A stretch of DNA of 64,000 bases from an uncultured Desulfovibrio sp. (lineage in GTDB: Bacteria; Desulfobacterota; Desulfovibrionia; Desulfovibrionales; Desulfovibrionaceae): contig NZ_CABSIF010000016.1 of the NCBI RefSeq assembly GCF_902477725.1, positions 15,070 through 79,069 on the forward strand. The letters run 5' to 3'. A model generated the notes under the pieces. The model did not search any database. It had not been told where the DNA came from and worked only from the letters and a program-made list of their open reading frames with translations. Numbering within the stretch: position 1 is the stretch's first letter; the number at the start of each line of letters is the position of its first letter. Shown piece by piece: positions 51,111 to 59,373 of the stretch. A program made the translations under genes and the position numbers.

Positions 51111-51142
51111 CGCGCTGCCGCAACAATGTTTGCGGCAGCGCG
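51111..51142. other. Hairpin between the MORN-like gene and the antiporter gene
   Basis: CGCGCTGCCGCAA (51111-51123) and TTGCGGCAGCGCG (51130-51142) are perfect 13-base arms over a 6-base loop. There is no T run on the minus strand, so it may protect a 3' end or end transcription weakly. Confidence 0.55.
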
Positions 51143-51197
51143 ATGCTCGTCCAACTGGTTGCAGTGTAAGGCAGGGTTGTCGTTGCAGCGCAAAAAC

Positions 51198-52139
51198 TCA
51201 GCGGCTTTCGCGCATGTCGGGCAGAGCCACAAAAGGCCCGACAGTTATGCCCTGCGCCGGGGCCTGCATGACCTGTTTGCCATCGTCCATGCGTACCAGA
51301 CCATTGGGCAGAAATTCTACCCGCAGGGGAACAACCACTGTGCGCAACATGGTGAGCTGATCTTTTTCCATGCGCGGCGACATGCATTTTTGCTCCTTGC
51401 CCTGCTGCCAGCGCAGGGAGCAGGCGGCGGTGACAAGGCTTGAAACCGTGCCGTCTTCATCAAAGCACAGGGAATTGGTGTCCCCGCAGATGGCCGAGGC
51501 GGCGGGGTCGTAGGCCGCAATCTGCCCAACGGAGGTCGGCACATGCGCAGGGCGCGCCGGTTCGCAGCTTCGCAGCGCGCCGCTCTCGTAAAAGGCGCAG
51601 CCGTACCTCACGGGCATGGGGCCAAGTGGGGTAACGAGCCTGATTGTTTCGCCGGGCCAGAAGGTGACGCTTTCCAGCACGCCTGAAGGATAGAAACGCA
51701 GGCCCTGAATCTTGGCGCTTATTTCCTGTCCGTGCAGGGAGAGGGATATCTGGCTTGCCAGTTTGCGCTCGTCCTGTTCTGTCCAGTAGCCGCTGAGTTT
51801 GCCCTTGCGCAGGAGTATGCGCTTGAGCGCGCCGTTTCCGTGCCATGCCAGCCATTCGGCGGGCATGTCGCCAAGAGGTGTGTTTACAGTTGTTTGATTT
51901 TGCAGTTCCAGACTGCGCCACATGCCGTTGGGGTAGAGGCAAAAGCTTTTGCCGCTGCTGCGGCGCACGTCTTCGGCTTCGTAAAGGGGAGTGAGCCAGC
52001 CGTGGGGCGTGGGCACGGTATCTTCTGCCAGCAGGCGGCAATCCTGCGGCGCGCCGCCGGGCCAGCGGGAGAGCACATGCACGTTGGCGATGGTGCCATA
52101 GGGCGTAGCCACAGTATCAAATTGCAGGGCGGTACCCAT
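51198..52139 (-). CDS. MORN-like repeat protein of unknown function
   Basis: A 313-residue protein from ATG 52139 with ribosome binding site AAGGAG. It carries at least six short repeats of the form aromatic-x-x-Asn/Ser-Gly-x-Leu-x-Ser: FCLYPNGMWRSL, AWHGNGALKRI, RFYPSGVLESV, AFYESGALRSC, CFDEDGTVSSL, EFLPNGLVRM. These recall MORN-type or antitoxin-like beta-hairpin repeats. Between them are TPLGDMP- and TPLGPMP-like turns. No signal peptide or membrane helix is evident. It lies 136 bp downstream of the AnfO-like gene on the same strand, so co-expression is possible. The function is unknown. Confidence 0.65.
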   Translation of the reverse strand: MGTALQFDTVATPYGTIANVHVLSRWPGGAPQDCRLLAEDTVPTPHGWLTPLYEAEDVRRSSGKSFCLYPNGMWRSLELQNQTTVNTPLGDMPAEWLAWHGNGALKRILLRKGKLSGYWTEQDERKLASQISLSLHGQEISAKIQGLRFYPSGVLESVTFWPGETIRLVTPLGPMPVRYGCAFYESGALRSCEPARPAHVPTSVGQIAAYDPAASAICGDTNSLCFDEDGTVSSLVTAACSLRWQQGKEQKCMSPRMEKDQLTMLRTVVVPLRVEFLPNGLVRMDDGKQVMQAPAQGITVGPFVALPDMRESR

Positions 52140-52275
52140 ATCATAGACTCCTTGGAGCATGTAACACTTGAAATGCTCGTTTGCGTCAGGCAAAGCCTCT
52201 CAGCTCGCATTTCGTGGCAAGCATTTTCAGGAAAATCCTTACAGGGCAGTTAACCCATTTCATCCGTGAACTGCT

Positions 52276-52926
52276 CTAACGTCCATTTGGCGCGGATTCG
52301 CCGCAAAGCGCATGCGAAATACGGGCCCGGACAGTTCCGTCTTCCTGTCGGGTGAGGGCGCATGTCAGGCGCTGCTGGCGCATGTGCTCCTCAAGCCAGG
52401 GGGGCATGTGCCCGCAGATGAGTTCCAGTTCCACAAAGGGCGTTGACGCAAAAAAGGGGCGCAGAGCTTTTTTTGACGTAATTTCCGGGTGTGCTGCCTG
52501 CACTTCCATAAGATTTATGCTGTACACGCCGGGCGTATCTGTGGGCGTGGGGGCGGTGGGAACCTGCGCCTCCCCCTGGGCGGAAGCCAGAATCTCGCTG
52601 GCCAGGGCATCCAGAATATCGGGCGAGAATGCGTCCAGCTCGCACAGGCAAAAGCCCATGCGGCTCAGTTCATTGTAGGCAAGGCCGGAAATGCTGGCCC
52701 CGGCTATGGCAGCCTCTGCGGGCAGCAGGAGGGCCAGCTGACGCAGCCGGTCGCGTATCTGGGGCAGGGTGCCGCAGCCTTCAAGAGAAAAAGGCACGGG
52801 ATCACAGGCATGCCAGCCCTTGCCCTTACTCCAGTCGCGCTGCCAGACGGAAAGGTGTGTGCAGTTTTCCATGGTGGTGATTGAATTATCTGTATTTTCC
52901 AACACTGCAATGCAGTCGCATTTCAT
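52276..52926 (-). CDS. AnfO-like nitrogenase accessory protein
   Basis: A 216-residue protein from ATG 52926 (ribosome binding site CGGAGA). The layout resembles AnfO, an accessory protein first described with the Fe-only nitrogenase: an N-terminal strand-rich segment with a Trp-containing motif (HLSVWQRDWSKGKGWHACDP), a middle part (AIAGASISGLAYNELSRMGF), and the C-terminal block PGVYSINLMEVQAAHPEITS, KKALRPFFASTPFVELELIC and GHMPPWLEEHM. The assignment rests on remembered family motifs. No anfHDGK genes are in the window, so it would serve the Mo enzyme or a second system elsewhere. Confidence 0.6.
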   Translation of the reverse strand: MKCDCIAVLENTDNSITTMENCTHLSVWQRDWSKGKGWHACDPVPFSLEGCGTLPQIRDRLRQLALLLPAEAAIAGASISGLAYNELSRMGFCLCELDAFSPDILDALASEILASAQGEAQVPTAPTPTDTPGVYSINLMEVQAAHPEITSKKALRPFFASTPFVELELICGHMPPWLEEHMRQQRLTCALTRQEDGTVRARISHALCGESAPNGR

Positions 52927-53100
52927 GGCGATCTCCGTAGGCTGGGAGCAGGTATCTGCGAATATACTGGCACAAGATGAATTTTGTTCCCTGCCAAGGA
53001 AGACAAGCCTGCTTTGAGGGCGTGTACTCTTATAGTACTCGACCGAAAAAGCTGGCGAAGTCAGCGCTAGTTGTCGCTCGTTTGTCTGGCTTGCCAACAG

Positions 53101-53146
53101 CGACAGCAATGGACTTGCTTATGTTCTTTCTATCCAGTTGCTGTCG
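53101..53146. other. Inverted repeat downstream of the nif genes
   Basis: CGACAGCAA (53101-53109) and TTGCTGTCG (53138-53146) are perfect 9-base arms separated by 28 bases, extended by TGG/CCA with one extra base. It lies in the 287-bp gap between nifV-alpha and the AnfO-like gene. No T run follows, so termination is uncertain. Confidence 0.45.
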
Positions 53147-53213
53147 TTATCCGTAGCTTCCTGCGTCGCAACGGCTAACGCAACCTGGCAGAGGACAAAA
53201 GACACTTGTGCCG

Positions 53214-54077
53214 CTAAAGGCCAAATGGGCGCGTGCCGTAGCTATACCCCAAATGCTTGCCCCAGCCGCTCATGGATTTTTGCGGTAAAAGTGTGGCCGC
53301 AAGGCGCTCCAGCTCAAGAGCTTTGCGCGCATCCACCGCGCACGAGGTATTGCCAAGCCGCGCAGCCGCCGCCGTAAAGGTGGCAAGCCCGCAGTTGCCA
53401 GCCCTCTCGCCAATGCCCCACAACGTGGTATTGACGTAGCGCGCCCCGGCGTTCACAGCCATGAGCGAATTGGCAACAGCCATGCCAAAGTCGTTGTGCG
53501 CGTGGATTTCCACATCCACGCCAGCTTCGCGCAGCATGCGCACGGCCCGCCAGACCTTGTCTGGCGTGTAACAGCCCACAGTATCGCTGAGCCTCACTCG
53601 CACCACGCCGCACTGACGCGCGGCCCTCGCCGCATCGCGCAATTGGTCGGGTGAGGCGTGGGAGGAATCTTCAAAACCAACTGTCACTTCAGCACCACGG
53701 CTTGCGGCGAGTGCCGCGCACTTGGCAAGGGAGGCCATTACCTCTGCGCGGGTGGTTTTGAGCTTGTCCTTGATCTGCCGGTCAGAAACCGGGCAGCACA
53801 GATGAATGATATGCGGAGAGCAGTCAAAGGAGTGGCGCACGTCGCTTTCGCGCAGGCGGTTCCAGGTGGAAACGCGGGCGTTGGAACAGGCCTCGCGGAT
53901 GGAGCGGATGGTGGCCTTTTCGTTTTCGCCCATGGCGGGAACGCCCGCCTCGATCTGGTCCACGCCAGCTTCGTCCATCATGGCGGCAAGGCGGATTTTC
54001 AGGGCAGGGGGGAATGCAAAGCCAGGAGCCTGCTCGCCGTCGCGCAGGGTGGTATCGACAATAATGATCTCAGGCAT
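53214..54077 (-). CDS. nifV: Homocitrate synthase, alpha (catalytic barrel) subunit
   Basis: A 287-residue protein from ATG 54077 that corresponds to the N-terminal TIM barrel of NifV. It begins MPEIIIVDTTLRDGEQAPGF, the signature with the catalytic Arg and metal-binding Asp, and has the second signature VDVEIHAHNDFGMAVANSL with the metal-binding His pair, then NTTLWGIGERAGN. The C-terminal regulatory and lid region of NifV (about 380 residues in total) is missing here and is encoded by the gene at 54070. Homocitrate is the organic ligand of FeMo-co. The two genes overlap by 8 bp. Confidence 0.88.
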   Translation of the reverse strand: MPEIIIVDTTLRDGEQAPGFAFPPALKIRLAAMMDEAGVDQIEAGVPAMGENEKATIRSIREACSNARVSTWNRLRESDVRHSFDCSPHIIHLCCPVSDRQIKDKLKTTRAEVMASLAKCAALAASRGAEVTVGFEDSSHASPDQLRDAARAARQCGVVRVRLSDTVGCYTPDKVWRAVRMLREAGVDVEIHAHNDFGMAVANSLMAVNAGARYVNTTLWGIGERAGNCGLATFTAAAARLGNTSCAVDARKALELERLAATLLPQKSMSGWGKHLGYSYGTRPFGL

Positions 54078-55014
54078 GGCCCACCTCCACAGAAACCGTT
54101 GCGCCCGAAAGACCGCAACAGTCCGTTCGGGCAGGAGACAAGGATTCGGGGGGATGGCATGCGTGACACAGGTCGAGAAACTGGGCATCGGTCAGGCTGC
54201 ATTGCTGGCGCTCGGCAAGCTGCTGAACCAGTTCCAGCATATGTTCTTCCGCCGTGCGCGGCAAGTTCAAACCAAGCTGGCGGGCCTTGATGCGCAACGA
54301 AACGTGCCCTGAGTGCTTGCCCACCACTATCTGGCGTTCAAGCCCCACAGTAGCTGGAGCATATGGTTCGTAAAGAAAGGGCTTTTTGACAATGCCATCC
54401 ACATGAATGCCGGATTCAACAGCAAAAATATCCGTGCCCAGCACGGCCTTGTGGTGGGAAACTTCCAGGCCCGCCTCCCTGAGCAGGGCGGTTGCTTCGG
54501 GCAGTTTGTCCAGATGCGTCAGGCCGGTTTCCAGACCCTGAGCGTGCATGCTCAGGGCCACTTCTTCCAGGGCAGGCCCGGCATCTGGGCCGTGCAGGGC
54601 AGAGCCGCCAATGCAGCCCGCCACACGGGGGCCGCCCTTGAGCAGCCACAGCACGGCAAGAGCCGTGGCGCAGCCCGCGTGATCGCCGGGGCAGAACTCC
54701 ACCGTATCCTTGATGGCGGCAAAGCGCGGCCAGAATTCCGTTTCAAAGGTATAGAGAGCGTCGCAGCAACCGCTCAGGCGCGCCCACGGCCCGTTAAGGA
54801 TCGGGCGTTTGCCCGTGCGGCGGGCCTTGACGCTGGCTGCTGTAAATTGCAGGTCTGGGGGAATTTCGACCACAAAACCCATGTGGTGCATGAGGTCGAT
54901 CCATTCCCCGGCCCAGAGCGCAAATGCGTCTGCGGTCTGCCTTTCCTCTTGCGAGTGCGCGGCTGGCAGCACCCGGTAGAGCAGGCAGAGCGTTCTGTCC
55001 ACCAGTTGCGGCAT
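54070..55014 (-). CDS. nifV: Homocitrate synthase, omega (C-terminal) subunit
   Basis: A 314-residue protein with ribosome binding site GAGAGG. Its C-terminal half matches the last domain of NifV: AVLGTDIFAVESGIHVDGIV, the PYAPATVGLERQIVVGKHSG block, VSLRIKARQLGLNLP and a helical end. The N-terminal half (RVLPAAHSQEERQTADAFAL to GDHAGCATALAVLWLLKGGP) resembles a reshaped barrel part without the DTTLRDGEQ site. Split nifV-omega and nifV-alpha genes are known from Clostridium pasteurianum. It lies 81 bp after nifNB. Confidence 0.82.
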   Translation of the reverse strand: MPQLVDRTLCLLYRVLPAAHSQEERQTADAFALWAGEWIDLMHHMGFVVEIPPDLQFTAASVKARRTGKRPILNGPWARLSGCCDALYTFETEFWPRFAAIKDTVEFCPGDHAGCATALAVLWLLKGGPRVAGCIGGSALHGPDAGPALEEVALSMHAQGLETGLTHLDKLPEATALLREAGLEVSHHKAVLGTDIFAVESGIHVDGIVKKPFLYEPYAPATVGLERQIVVGKHSGHVSLRIKARQLGLNLPRTAEEHMLELVQQLAERQQCSLTDAQFLDLCHACHPPESLSPARTDCCGLSGATVSVEVGHA

Positions 55015-55095
55015 GGAAATAACCTCTCGGCAAAGATGGCGTGTACCCCGGCCTGACCGGTTTGCCTCCGGCCAGGCCGTTGGGTTGGGCCGGAA

Positions 55096-57810
55096 TTACC
55101 CGCAGAGCGCCTTGGCGGCGTCATTCACGGCCTTGTCCACATTTTCATAGAGGGTGAACACGCGTATTCCCTTTGTCTCAAGCTTTTTCAGCGGGCTTTC
55201 GCCTATGCGCAGGGCCAGCACGCCCTTGCAGTCGTCCACGGCGGCCAGAATGCCCGCCATGCGCCCGGCCTTTTCGCCGCAGTCGTCCATGCCATTGCAG
55301 TATCTGGAGACACTGCGGGTTTCCACGTAGCTGGCGGCATCGCCGTCGCTTTCGTAGATGTAGAACTGCTCGGCCTGACCAAAGTGCTGATCAACGGTCA
55401 TGCCTGTCTTGGAAGCCACGGCGATGCGTATCTTGCGGGCCACGGCGGGCTTGGCTTCCACAGCGGCAGCGGGGGCCTTTTCGGCCACGGGCGGGCGGTA
55501 ATCAATGGACTTGTCATCGCCCAGCAGGCCCACGGCGTCGGCGCGGCACTGCTTGCAGTGGTACATCTGCTTGAGCGTTGGCTCGCAGCTGCGGCGCATG
55601 TCCATGAGTTCCTTGTTGCTCACAAGGGGCATGTTTTCAAAAACGCTGCCCTTGACCGGGATGAGCTGCATGATGTTGGTCATCACAGCGCCCAGTTCGC
55701 GCGCGGTTTCCACCACCTGCGGGATGTGCCCGTCGTTGATGCCCTTGAGCAGCACCGTGTTGACCTTGCTCACTATGCCCGCCTGGGAGAGGGCGCGCAG
55801 GCCAGCCATCTGGTTTGCCAGTAGGAGGGCTGCTGCGGTTTCGCCCGTGTAGCGCTTGCCTCTGTACATGGCGAATTTGTAAATCTGCGCGCCAATGGCA
55901 GGGTCAACGGCGTTGATGGTCACGGTGGCGTGGCTTACGCCCACGCGCTTCATGTCTTCCACGTATTCCGGCAGGGCCAGGCCGTTGGTGGACATGCAGA
56001 ATGTGATATTGGGGTCTTCCCTGCGGATCATCTCCAGCGTGCGGAAGGTTTCCTCGGGATTTGCCAGCGTGTCGCCGGGGCCGGCGATGCCCACAACAGT
56101 AAGATTGGGCATGTCGCGCTTTACTTTCATAAAGTGGTCAAAAGCCTGTGCGGGCGTGAGCACGGCGGTGGTGACGCCGGGGCGGCTTTCGTTAACGCAG
56201 TCGTACTTGCGCAGGCAGTAGTTGCAGCTCAGGTTGCACTTGGGCGCGATGGGCAGATGCAGACGCGCCGAGGTGGCGCAGGCCCCACAGGAAAAACAGG
56301 GGTGGGACTTGGTGCGCTCCGCATTGACGGCGGCGGCGCTGCCAGCGGCATGGGCGGCTGTAGGGGCAGTTACAGGCACAAGCGGCTCGCTGGCGGGGGC
56401 CACAACTTCTATGCGGGAGGCATCAGCTTCCATGGCGGCTTCTTCCTTGAAGTATTTGTTGAGAAGCTCCTCGCGGAAGCTGTTCTCGGTAAACTGCAGC
56501 ATGGCGTTGGCCGTTGCTTCCATAAGGCTGAGCGAACCGTCATAAAATAGCAGACGCGTGCGCTGGCCGCCAACCCTGTCGTGGATGGGAAAGCCGTAGC
56601 GCAGCAGCGGAACGTGGTGGCGCTCCTCAATGCGGCGGCCATCGGAATTGCCAAGCATGAGGTTGGCCTTGCGCGCCAGCATGGCATTTTCAATGGCGGC
56701 AAAGTCTGCAAAATTCAGAATGTCGTAATCGCCGCTGAACTGGGTTTCCGTAGCCTGAGCCATATCGGGCGCAAGCGTTTTTTCAAAGGCGGCGCAGCGG
56801 CTGCCGGTGGCGGCCACCACGGGGACGGCTCCGTTTTCGCACGAGGCGCGCACAAGGGCCAGCACCATGTCCGGCTCGCCAAATACGGCAACGCGGCTCT
56901 GGGCGTTATACTTGTGCGCATCGATCATGGCGTCAAGGTAGCGGGCGCGCTCTTCGCGCACAGTGGTGGGAATGACCCCGCCAAGGGCTTCAAGCGTAGC
57001 TATAAAGGCATCCGTATCGCGCAGGCCCACAGGCAGGTTCATGCGCAGGAGCGGCACGCCGTAGGTATCGCGCAGGTACGCGCCGGGCGAATATTCTTCG
57101 GGGCAGAAGGGCGCAAGTTCAAGGGTCATGCGCGCGCCAGCCATAAGGCCGATGCGGTCAAGCGTTGTGCCGTACTGCGGCAAACGATTGTAGTCGTCTT
57201 CGTGCCCGCCATCAAGATTTTGCGAAAGATCGGGCAGCAGCACATACTCAAGGCCGCAGCCGTCCAGCAGCGCCTTGAGGGCCCTGGTATCTGCCGCAGA
57301 AAGATGGCCGGTAATGATGTTGACCACGTTGTTGGGCGCGGAATCCATGGGCACGTGGCGCACAATGGCGTGCAGCGCACGGAAAAATCCTTCGTACTGC
57401 GAGCCGCCGTAGCCGGGCGAAGACACGGGAATGATGGTGGCCGTCACTTCCGGGTGCTCGTCCTTGAACTGCTTGATGATGGCGGGCACATCCTCGCCGA
57501 TGGTTTCGGCCAGGCAAGTGGTGGAAACGCCGATCACCTTGGGGTTGTACAGTTTGATGAGGTTTTCAAGCCCCTTGAGCAGGTTCTTGGTTCCGCCGAA
57601 TACCGTGCCTTCTTCCGTAAGCGAAGAGGAGGCGATATCTACCGGCTCATTGTAGTGGGTTGCCATGTGCCGCCGAATATAGGTGCTGCATCCTTGCGAA
57701 CCGTGCAAAATGCTCATGCTCTTGCTGATGCCGTAAAAGGCGCTTACCGAACCCATGGGCATGCACATCTTGCAGGGATTTGTATTCAGGTTGACAAGAT
57801 TGGCGCTCAT
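55096..57810 (-). CDS. nifNB: NifN-NifB fusion with a C-terminal NifX-like domain
   Basis: A 904-residue fusion starting behind AAAGGAG. Residues 1 to about 455 are NifN (NPCKMCMPMGSVSAFYGI, LHGSQGCSTYIRRHM, GVSTTCLAETIGEDV), a scaffold half for FeMo-co. After an Ala/Pro-rich linker comes NifB, a radical SAM enzyme, with its 4Fe-4S motif CNLSCNYC (Cys 525, 529, 532), ESRPGVTTAVL and IAGPGDTLANPEET, which makes NifB-co. From about residue 790 a NifX/NafY-type cofactor-binding domain follows (RKIRIAVASKTGMTVDQHFG). A NifN-B fusion is known in clostridia and Desulfovibrio. Confidence 0.95.
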   Translation of the reverse strand: MSANLVNLNTNPCKMCMPMGSVSAFYGISKSMSILHGSQGCSTYIRRHMATHYNEPVDIASSSLTEEGTVFGGTKNLLKGLENLIKLYNPKVIGVSTTCLAETIGEDVPAIIKQFKDEHPEVTATIIPVSSPGYGGSQYEGFFRALHAIVRHVPMDSAPNNVVNIITGHLSAADTRALKALLDGCGLEYVLLPDLSQNLDGGHEDDYNRLPQYGTTLDRIGLMAGARMTLELAPFCPEEYSPGAYLRDTYGVPLLRMNLPVGLRDTDAFIATLEALGGVIPTTVREERARYLDAMIDAHKYNAQSRVAVFGEPDMVLALVRASCENGAVPVVAATGSRCAAFEKTLAPDMAQATETQFSGDYDILNFADFAAIENAMLARKANLMLGNSDGRRIEERHHVPLLRYGFPIHDRVGGQRTRLLFYDGSLSLMEATANAMLQFTENSFREELLNKYFKEEAAMEADASRIEVVAPASEPLVPVTAPTAAHAAGSAAAVNAERTKSHPCFSCGACATSARLHLPIAPKCNLSCNYCLRKYDCVNESRPGVTTAVLTPAQAFDHFMKVKRDMPNLTVVGIAGPGDTLANPEETFRTLEMIRREDPNITFCMSTNGLALPEYVEDMKRVGVSHATVTINAVDPAIGAQIYKFAMYRGKRYTGETAAALLLANQMAGLRALSQAGIVSKVNTVLLKGINDGHIPQVVETARELGAVMTNIMQLIPVKGSVFENMPLVSNKELMDMRRSCEPTLKQMYHCKQCRADAVGLLGDDKSIDYRPPVAEKAPAAAVEAKPAVARKIRIAVASKTGMTVDQHFGQAEQFYIYESDGDAASYVETRSVSRYCNGMDDCGEKAGRMAGILAAVDDCKGVLALRIGESPLKKLETKGIRVFTLYENVDKAVNDAAKALCG

Positions 57811-57830
57811 TGTCTTCTCCTTTGTTCCAG

Positions 57831-57845
57831 GCGGCCTGTGGCCGC
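57831..57845. other. Small hairpin between nifE and nifNB
   Basis: GCGGCC-TGT-GGCCGC in the 73-bp gap. It is a tight stem with a three-base loop and no T run, perhaps an RNA processing or stability element. Confidence 0.4.
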
Positions 57846-57883
57846 GGCGGCGGGCAAACTGCGTGCAAGCCGATTACGCTGTG

Positions 57884-59311
57884 CTAGAAATGTGCTGCTC
57901 TTGCTGCCAGTGCCTGGCGTACCAAACTGGCCTGCGCCTGCGTTGCCTCGGCAAATGAGGCAGAGCTGCGCGTAAACTGCCACACAGGGCTGTTGATCGA
58001 AAGGTTCACCTCGCGGGTGAAGTTTTCAACGCCTTCAAAACCGCCCAGGGCGTGCTTGCGCTCGTGGTTGTGGTCGCAAAAGGCTATGCCCAGCTTGTAG
58101 GCCAGGGGGCGTTCCTTGACGCCGCCCACCAGAATATCCGCGCCTTTCTGCTTCATGAAGGTTTCAAGCTCTGCGGGGTTGGCATCGTCAAGAATGACTG
58201 TGCCGGGGTTCACCAGGCTCGAAATGATTTCATAATCTTCAGGCTTGCCGGTCTGGGTTCCTACAACCACGGTTTCGATGCCCATTTCGTTAAACTGCCG
58301 GATGAGCGATATGGCCTTGAAACCGCCGCCCACAAAGATGGCGGCCTTTTTGCCCACAAAGTGCGGCTTGTACTGCTCAAGAAAAGCCTCGGCCTTGGCA
58401 CCGCGCTCGGCAATAAGGGCTTCGGCCTTGCGCTTGGCGTAGTCGTCGTTGAGGCGCTCGGCCACCTGCCGCAGGGCGGTGGAGGTGTCCGCCACCCCAA
58501 AGAAGCTGGCGCGCATCCACGGAACGCCCATTTCGTCTTCCATGCGCTGGGCCAGATACATCATGGAGCCAGCGCACTGAACAATATTGAGCTGTGCAGC
58601 CGGGGCCTTGATGAGCGTTTCGTACGCGGCGTCGCCCGTAAGGGTGGCAACAATGGGAATGCCCATTTCGCGCAGGTAATTGCGTATAATCCACATTTCG
58701 CCCGCAAGGTTGTAGTCGCCCAGAATGTTGACGCCCTTGACCTTGGGCTGTTCCTTGTGTGGCTCCATGAGCTGCACCAGAGCATTACAGGCCATGCGGT
58801 AGCCCGTGGACTTTGTGCCCGAAAAACCCGGAGCCTTGATAGCGATAACGCGGATGCCGTACTTTTTTTCCGCATTGCGGCACACGGCTTCCACATCGTC
58901 GCCGATCACGCCCACAATGCAGGTGGCGTACACAAAGATGAGCTTGGGCGAATAGTTGGCCACGGCCTCATCAATGGCGCGGGTGAGCTTTTCTGCACCG
59001 CCAAAGACAATGTCTTTTTCCTGCAAGTCAGTGGAAAAACTGTTGCGGAACAGTTCAGAGCCGCTGGTAAGGCTACCGCGAATGTCCCAGGTGTAGCTGG
59101 CGCAGCCGATGGGGCCGTGAACGATATGAAAGGCATCGGTAATGGGGTTTAACACCACGCGCGCACCGCAGTACACGCAGGCCCGCTGGCTCACGGAACC
59201 GGCCACGCTGGCCGTATCGCAACGCAGGCCGTTGCCGCTACAGCAGCTCCCGCCCTTGTTTCCCTTTTCCTTGATGGACGTGCGGCGTTCTTCAAGTATT
59301 TCCATAGCCAT
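57884..59311 (-). CDS. nifE: Nitrogenase FeMo-cofactor scaffold protein NifE
   Basis: A 475-residue NifE from ATG 59311 behind AAGGGGGTTACC. It resembles NifD: RACVYCGARVVLNPI, HIVHGPIGCASYTWDIRGSL, FVYATCIVGVIGDDVEAVC and NIVQCAGSMMYLAQRMED carry the cluster-ligand cysteines. The FeMo-co-binding His loop of NifD (HSYDYSGPY) is replaced, as expected for a scaffold. The frame extends 32 codons upstream through the nifK-nifE hairpin and is not used. It pairs with the NifN part of the downstream fusion. Confidence 0.96.
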   Translation of the reverse strand: MAMEILEERRTSIKEKGNKGGSCCSGNGLRCDTASVAGSVSQRACVYCGARVVLNPITDAFHIVHGPIGCASYTWDIRGSLTSGSELFRNSFSTDLQEKDIVFGGAEKLTRAIDEAVANYSPKLIFVYATCIVGVIGDDVEAVCRNAEKKYGIRVIAIKAPGFSGTKSTGYRMACNALVQLMEPHKEQPKVKGVNILGDYNLAGEMWIIRNYLREMGIPIVATLTGDAAYETLIKAPAAQLNIVQCAGSMMYLAQRMEDEMGVPWMRASFFGVADTSTALRQVAERLNDDYAKRKAEALIAERGAKAEAFLEQYKPHFVGKKAAIFVGGGFKAISLIRQFNEMGIETVVVGTQTGKPEDYEIISSLVNPGTVILDDANPAELETFMKQKGADILVGGVKERPLAYKLGIAFCDHNHERKHALGGFEGVENFTREVNLSINSPVWQFTRSSASFAEATQAQASLVRQALAARAAHF

Positions 59312-59325
59312 GGTAACCCCCTTGG

Positions 59326-59354
59326 AAGGGCGGGGGGCATACCCCCCGGCCCTT
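59326..59354. other. GC-rich hairpin between nifK and nifE
   Basis: AAGGGCGGGGGG (59326-59337) pairs with CCCCCCGGCCCTT (59342-59354), leaving one bulged base and a tight loop, just upstream of the nifE ribosome binding site. There is no T run. It is a likely RNA stability or processing stem separating the structural genes from the cofactor genes. Confidence 0.6.
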
Positions 59355-59373
59355 GTCGCGGCTTTGAGCCGTC

